Part shown: piece after piece, positions 58,751-61,615 of the stretch
How the letters are laid out: each line of letters begins with the position of its first letter
Numbering within the stretch: position 1 is the first letter of the stretch
Assembly (NCBI GenBank): GCA_023435225.1
Contig: JAEYRX010000070.1
Location: 1 to 61,615, forward strand
From: Bacillota bacterium
GTDB lineage: Bacteria > Bacillota > UBA4882 > UBA8346
DNA length: 61,615 bases
Direction of reading: 5' to 3'
Notes under the pieces: model-generated
Database searches by the model: none
What the model saw: only the letters and a program-made list of their open reading frames with translations
Told to the model about the DNA's origin: nothing
Position numbers and translations under genes: made by a program

Positions 58751-59013
58751 GTACCAAATTTGATTTGTCAAGATACTGTATTTAGGCAAATGATCAGAAT
58801 TTATTAAAAAAGTGCTGGTAGAATGGATTTTTTATAAAGTTTTATGGAAATTATCCGAAGTTATTATTAAAAGGGGAGGTAATGGGGTTATTTTCTATTT
58901 ACTAATGCTCAAGTATTAGTATTAGAGTTAAATACTGATGAAAAAATCTCCTAATTGAAAATTATATTCCTGTTTTAACATTTTAAGAATTAATATTTAG
59001 GAGGCAACTAAAG

Positions 59014-60648
59014 ATGAAAATGAAACTGGGTAATCGAATCAGGTTGGGTTTTGGTTTTATGATGATAATCGTGATAGTTTTATCCGGCGTTTCAATTTAT
59101 AATTTTTTTGAGATCAATCAACAAAAATCCATTGCAGATATTAATAGTCATAAGATGGAGATCGTTAAAGACATTAAACACTCAATGCAAATAATAACTA
59201 AAAACACCCGCGGGGCTATTGTATTTGCAGATGATCCGGCAACCTTGCAACAACTGGACAAAGAGACGGCAGCCGCCCGTGATGTATTATATAAAGGCAT
59301 AGATACGCTAAGTAAATTTCAGTTGACGTCGAAGGAAGCTCCGATTTTTAAATCATATGCCGATGGTGCGGCAAATACCCGACAATATAATGAACAAGTA
59401 GTGAAATTCATCCAGGATAAAAATTTTAATGCTGCAGCTGAGGTATTGGCAAAATATTCCGATCCTTTAATGCAAGTTGCAATTGATAAACTAAATAGAT
59501 TCAGTGATATTGCTCAAGCACAACGAGCAAAGGCTGAAGAAAAAATGCAGCAAACCTATAATACTGCTATCAAATTTTTAGTTGGACTGGCTATCATATG
59601 TTTAATCCTTAGCTTTATTATATCGTGGCTGATTACCAGGAGCATTACCAAACCGGTAAATATGATGGTTGCTTCTCTGACCGAAGGAGCTGCTCAGGTT
59701 GCTTCCGCATCCAATCAGCTCTCGGCAGCCGGACAGCAACTGTCGGAAGGCAGCGCCGAACAGGCCAGTTCCATTGAGGAGACGTCTTCTACCTTACAGG
59801 AGTCCGCTTCAATGTTACAACAGAACAATGCCAACACCAAACAGGCGGCCCAACTATCCGACCATACCAAAGAAGCGGCTGAAAAGGGCAATCAAGAGAT
59901 GCAGGAGATGATGAAAGCTATTACTGAGATTAAAAAATCCAGCGATCAAATTGGTAAAATCATTAGAGTCATCGATGATATTGCGTTTCAGACCAACATT
60001 TTAGCTTTGAATGCAGCCGTTGAAGCTGCCCGGGCCGGTGAAGCCGGTATGGGGTTTGCGGTGGTGGCTGAAGAAGTCCGTAACTTAGCCCAGCGGAGCG
60101 CCCAAGCTGCCAAAGATACGACTAGTATTATTGAGACCAATATTGAACTCTCCGGCAACGGAGTTTCAGTGGCGGAAAGAGTCCGGGATTCTCTAAACGA
60201 GATCACTACCCAGGCAAAAAAAGTCAGTGAACTGATGGATGAGATTTCGGCTGCCAGCCAGGAACAGTCACAAGGGATTGATCAAGTGAATAAGGCGCTC
60301 CTGCAAATGGAGACCGTTACCCAGCAGAATGCTTCCAGCGCCGAAGAGAGCGCGTCCGCCTCAGAAGAGTTGAGCGCTCAAGCCCAAAATCTACGGGAGA
60401 TTGTAAGACAACTATCGGAATTGGTTAACGGAAAAGCGGCTCAGGAATTGGAAGAATTAGCTCATCAAGAGATTAAACACTTAAACTTTAAGCATTCAAC
60501 CTATACAGCTGGGACGGGTCTGCCGGAACGCCGGCAACAGAATCAAAGTTTTAGGAATGGAGGTCAGTTGCCGTTAAAAGGTGAGACAACTACCAAGGTG
60601 GTTTCGCCGGAGGATGTGATTCCGTTGGAAAAGGATAATAAGTTTTAA
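59014..60648 (+). CDS. Methyl-accepting chemotaxis protein
   Basis: 544 residues. TM1 about 9-31, extracytoplasmic helical-bundle sensor to about 190, TM2 about 191-212 and HAMP. The signalling domain has hairpin tip ILALNAAVEAARAGEAGMG; the protein ends VVSPEDVIPLEKDNKF. Its linker differs from the other two (GLPERRQQNQ, then a Gly- and Thr-rich stretch). DNA similarity to the two upstream receptors is lower, so it is an older duplicate. Ribosome binding site AGGAGGC. It has its own transcription unit after the cheB terminator. Confidence 0.95.
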   Translation: MKMKLGNRIRLGFGFMMIIVIVLSGVSIYNFFEINQQKSIADINSHKMEIVKDIKHSMQIITKNTRGAIVFADDPATLQQLDKETAAARDVLYKGIDTLSKFQLTSKEAPIFKSYADGAANTRQYNEQVVKFIQDKNFNAAAEVLAKYSDPLMQVAIDKLNRFSDIAQAQRAKAEEKMQQTYNTAIKFLVGLAIICLILSFIISWLITRSITKPVNMMVASLTEGAAQVASASNQLSAAGQQLSEGSAEQASSIEETSSTLQESASMLQQNNANTKQAAQLSDHTKEAAEKGNQEMQEMMKAITEIKKSSDQIGKIIRVIDDIAFQTNILALNAAVEAARAGEAGMGFAVVAEEVRNLAQRSAQAAKDTTSIIETNIELSGNGVSVAERVRDSLNEITTQAKKVSELMDEISAASQEQSQGIDQVNKALLQMETVTQQNASSAEESASASEELSAQAQNLREIVRQLSELVNGKAAQELEELAHQEIKHLNFKHSTYTAGTGLPERRQQNQSFRNGGQLPLKGETTTKVVSPEDVIPLEKDNKF

Positions 60649-60671
60649 AAATCATGAATAATGTAATTGAT

Positions 60672-60760
60672 TCAACTTTCGCACCATAAAAATGGCTTAC
60701 AGTAAAGTCATATCAATTAAAATCGACTTTTAAAAACATCGAATGATTTATGGTTTTAGG
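60672..60760. repeat. Interspersed inverted-repeat element, family C, inverted copy
   Basis: TCAACTTTCG at 60672-60681, followed at 60708-60740 by TCATATCAATTAAAATCGAC and TTTAAAAACAT, which is the inverse of the interior of the 11035-11162 element. The far arm is missing. Confidence 0.5.
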
Positions 60761-60774
60761 AAGGAGTGTTGATA

Positions 60775-60975
60775 TTGACGCCAGAGTTAGGAAATAGAAA
60801 AATAAATCCGCAGTGGGATTCTCTTTTAACACCATCCCAGAGGGAGATATTAGCAAAGCCCGGTTTTGGAATATCACCTCAAATGCCCTATCTTCCGGAG
60901 GAAGATGTTCAAAAAATCATGAAGATTATTGAAGAATGTATAAAACATGTTGATCTGATAATTGAAAAAGGTTGA
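60775..60975 (+). CDS. Small hypothetical protein
   Basis: 66 residues from TTG at 60775, which is eight bases after AAGGAG. The N-terminus is LGNRKINPQWDSLLTPSQRE, the middle is rich in proline (GFGISPQMPYLPEEDV) and the C-terminus is an amphipathic helix ending IIEECIKHVDLIIEKG. No signal or membrane helix. I do not recognise a family. It follows the last receptor by 126 bases and might be part of the chemotaxis group, but nothing shows this. Confidence 0.6.
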   Translation: MTPELGNRKINPQWDSLLTPSQREILAKPGFGISPQMPYLPEEDVQKIMKIIEECIKHVDLIIEKG

Positions 60976-61003
60976 TGATACATAAAGTTAATATTTGGAA
61001 TTA

Positions 61004-61043
61004 AGAGGTATATGCTCTCTAATGAACATATGCTTTTTTTTAG
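61004..61043 (+). terminator. Weak terminator after the last gene
   Basis: TATATG pairs with CATATG around a CTCTCTAATGAA loop, followed by TTTTTTTT. Confidence 0.45.
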
Positions 61044-61057
61044 AGTGCCACCCTACC

Positions 61058-61146
61058 ACTTAAGTTTAGCCGCTTTACTTAAAAGTTTAGCGGCTAAACT
61101 TTAAAATTAAGCGGCTTAATCTTAAAATTAAGCCGCTTAATTTTAT
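61058..61146. repeat. Four-unit AGCCGCT palindrome array
   Basis: AAGTTTAGCCGCT, AGTTTAGCGGCTAAACTT, ATTAAGCGGCTTAAT and ATTAAGCCGCTTAAT are arranged so that the first two and the last two form stem-loops, and each inner unit is itself near-palindromic. No ORF. Function unknown. Confidence 0.55.
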
Positions 61147-61433
61147 ACCCTGCTAAACTGGATAAAAATATAATTTCCTTTTAAAGTGAAGAAGGTTTTG
61201 TGTTTTAGGGATTTACTATATTTCTATAATATAGCTATTATGTTTGCCTCTCATGTTTTCTCCTTAAAATAATTTACCACTATCTATATAAAATTATAGT
61301 GGTGAAGAACTGAATTATCTGTACATTATTACTGTAAATTGGTTTCTCCCTTGGAGACTGATAATTTACGGGTTTGGGAGAGGGGAACGATGCCGGAAAC
61401 GACTTTTTTGATATACTTTCTCCGGGCCTATAT
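61147..61433. other. Non-coding stretch with small hairpins
   Basis: CCACTAT/ATAGTGG (about 61279-61305) and GTAAATT/AATTTAC plus GTTTCTCC/GGAGAC (about 61333-61370) hairpins, then GGGAGAGGGG and a T-run. No ORF or known RNA family was recognised. Confidence 0.3.
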
Positions 61434-61537
61434 AAGTTGAATTAAATTTCCCAAATAAATATTTAAACACCTTCATCCCTAAAGCCGGCCGTAATAGAGA
61501 ATTAATGAATTTAATTCAACTTATTACAGCTGTAATT
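61434..61537. repeat. Interspersed inverted-repeat element, family B copy 3
   Basis: Arms AAGTTGAATTAAAT and AATTTAATTCAACTT with the shared interior AACACCTTCATCCCTAAAG and GTAATAG, followed by the ATTACAGCTGTAAT palindrome. The second hairpin of the other copies is absent. The last 78 bases of the window hold nothing recognisable. Confidence 0.6.
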
Positions 61538-61615
61538 AGGCTTTTACGTTTTAACCCTTAATCTATATGAGCGTAATTATATGTAGTGATGTAAATACTT
61601 TAGTCTATCAACATA

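Noticed and set aside
61330..61420. Possible riboswitch from nested hairpins and a late T-run
   Set aside because: I could not match it to a known riboswitch consensus and no gene follows within the window.

Overview
The window reads as chromosome of an endospore-forming, low-to-moderate GC member of the Bacillota (Firmicutes), probably an anaerobic clostridia-like lineage; I cannot name the species. The grounds are a spoVAC-spoVAD-spoVAE operon with DUF1657 and DUF421 genes, a YlmC/YmxH-type sporulation protein, two T-box leaders, PyrR attenuators, a CheX-type chemotaxis system and strong AGGAGG-type ribosome binding sites. No tRNA, rRNA, CRISPR array, intact transposase or prophage was seen.

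Layout. (1) 1-5100: hisS, T-box-controlled aspS, a 6S RNA next to 5-formyltetrahydrofolate cyclo-ligase, and a hairpin-rich mobile-element-like sequence. (2) 5110-12729, minus strand: a chemoreceptor, a xylose-type ABC importer (xylF-xylG-xylH) and a membrane glycosyltransferase. (3) 13414-26296: GTP-type PEP carboxykinase, a divergent tubulin/FtsZ-like GTPase, a PRC-barrel sporulation protein, HAD and PHP hydrolases, T-box-controlled DAHP synthase, a zinc ribbon protein, an MBL hydrolase, YjbQ, a Ca2+-type P-ATPase and a small orphan. (4) 26491-35190: split 2-hydroxyacyl-CoA dehydratase activase genes running directly into DUF1657 and DUF421 genes and the spoVA operon, then a LysM protein, another activase-like gene and a tiny cysteine-rich protein. 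(5) 35341-48326: the pyrimidine cluster pyrR-uraA-pyrB-pyrC-carA-carB-pyrK-pyrD-pyrE (no pyrF) with two PyrR attenuators, followed by purE. (6) 48586-60975: a chemotaxis cluster cheY-cheX-cheX-like-cheA-cheW, a decayed receptor, two receptors, cheR, cheB, another receptor and a small orphan.

The most interesting observations: the CheB has lost two of its three catalytic residues (Ser to Ala, His to Gln) although CheR looks intact; a tubulin-like GTPase with both the GGGTGTG loop and a candidate DxxD synergy loop is encoded outside any division cluster; a receptor carries a zinc-binding CZB-like domain in the extracytoplasmic position; the receptors share a conserved C-terminal tail, which survives in a deleted receptor remnant; one CheX paralogue has lost the phosphatase Asn; and activase-like genes lie in tandem with spore germination and resistance genes.

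The intergenic DNA is unusually structured. At least four short interspersed inverted-repeat families are present, one of which supplies the stop codon of two genes, and many gaps hold self-complementary arrays of iterated short words such as AGTTGACAG, CCAATAACTAATGAA and AGGCAATAGGC. All functional statements come from reading motifs and context; no database search was run.
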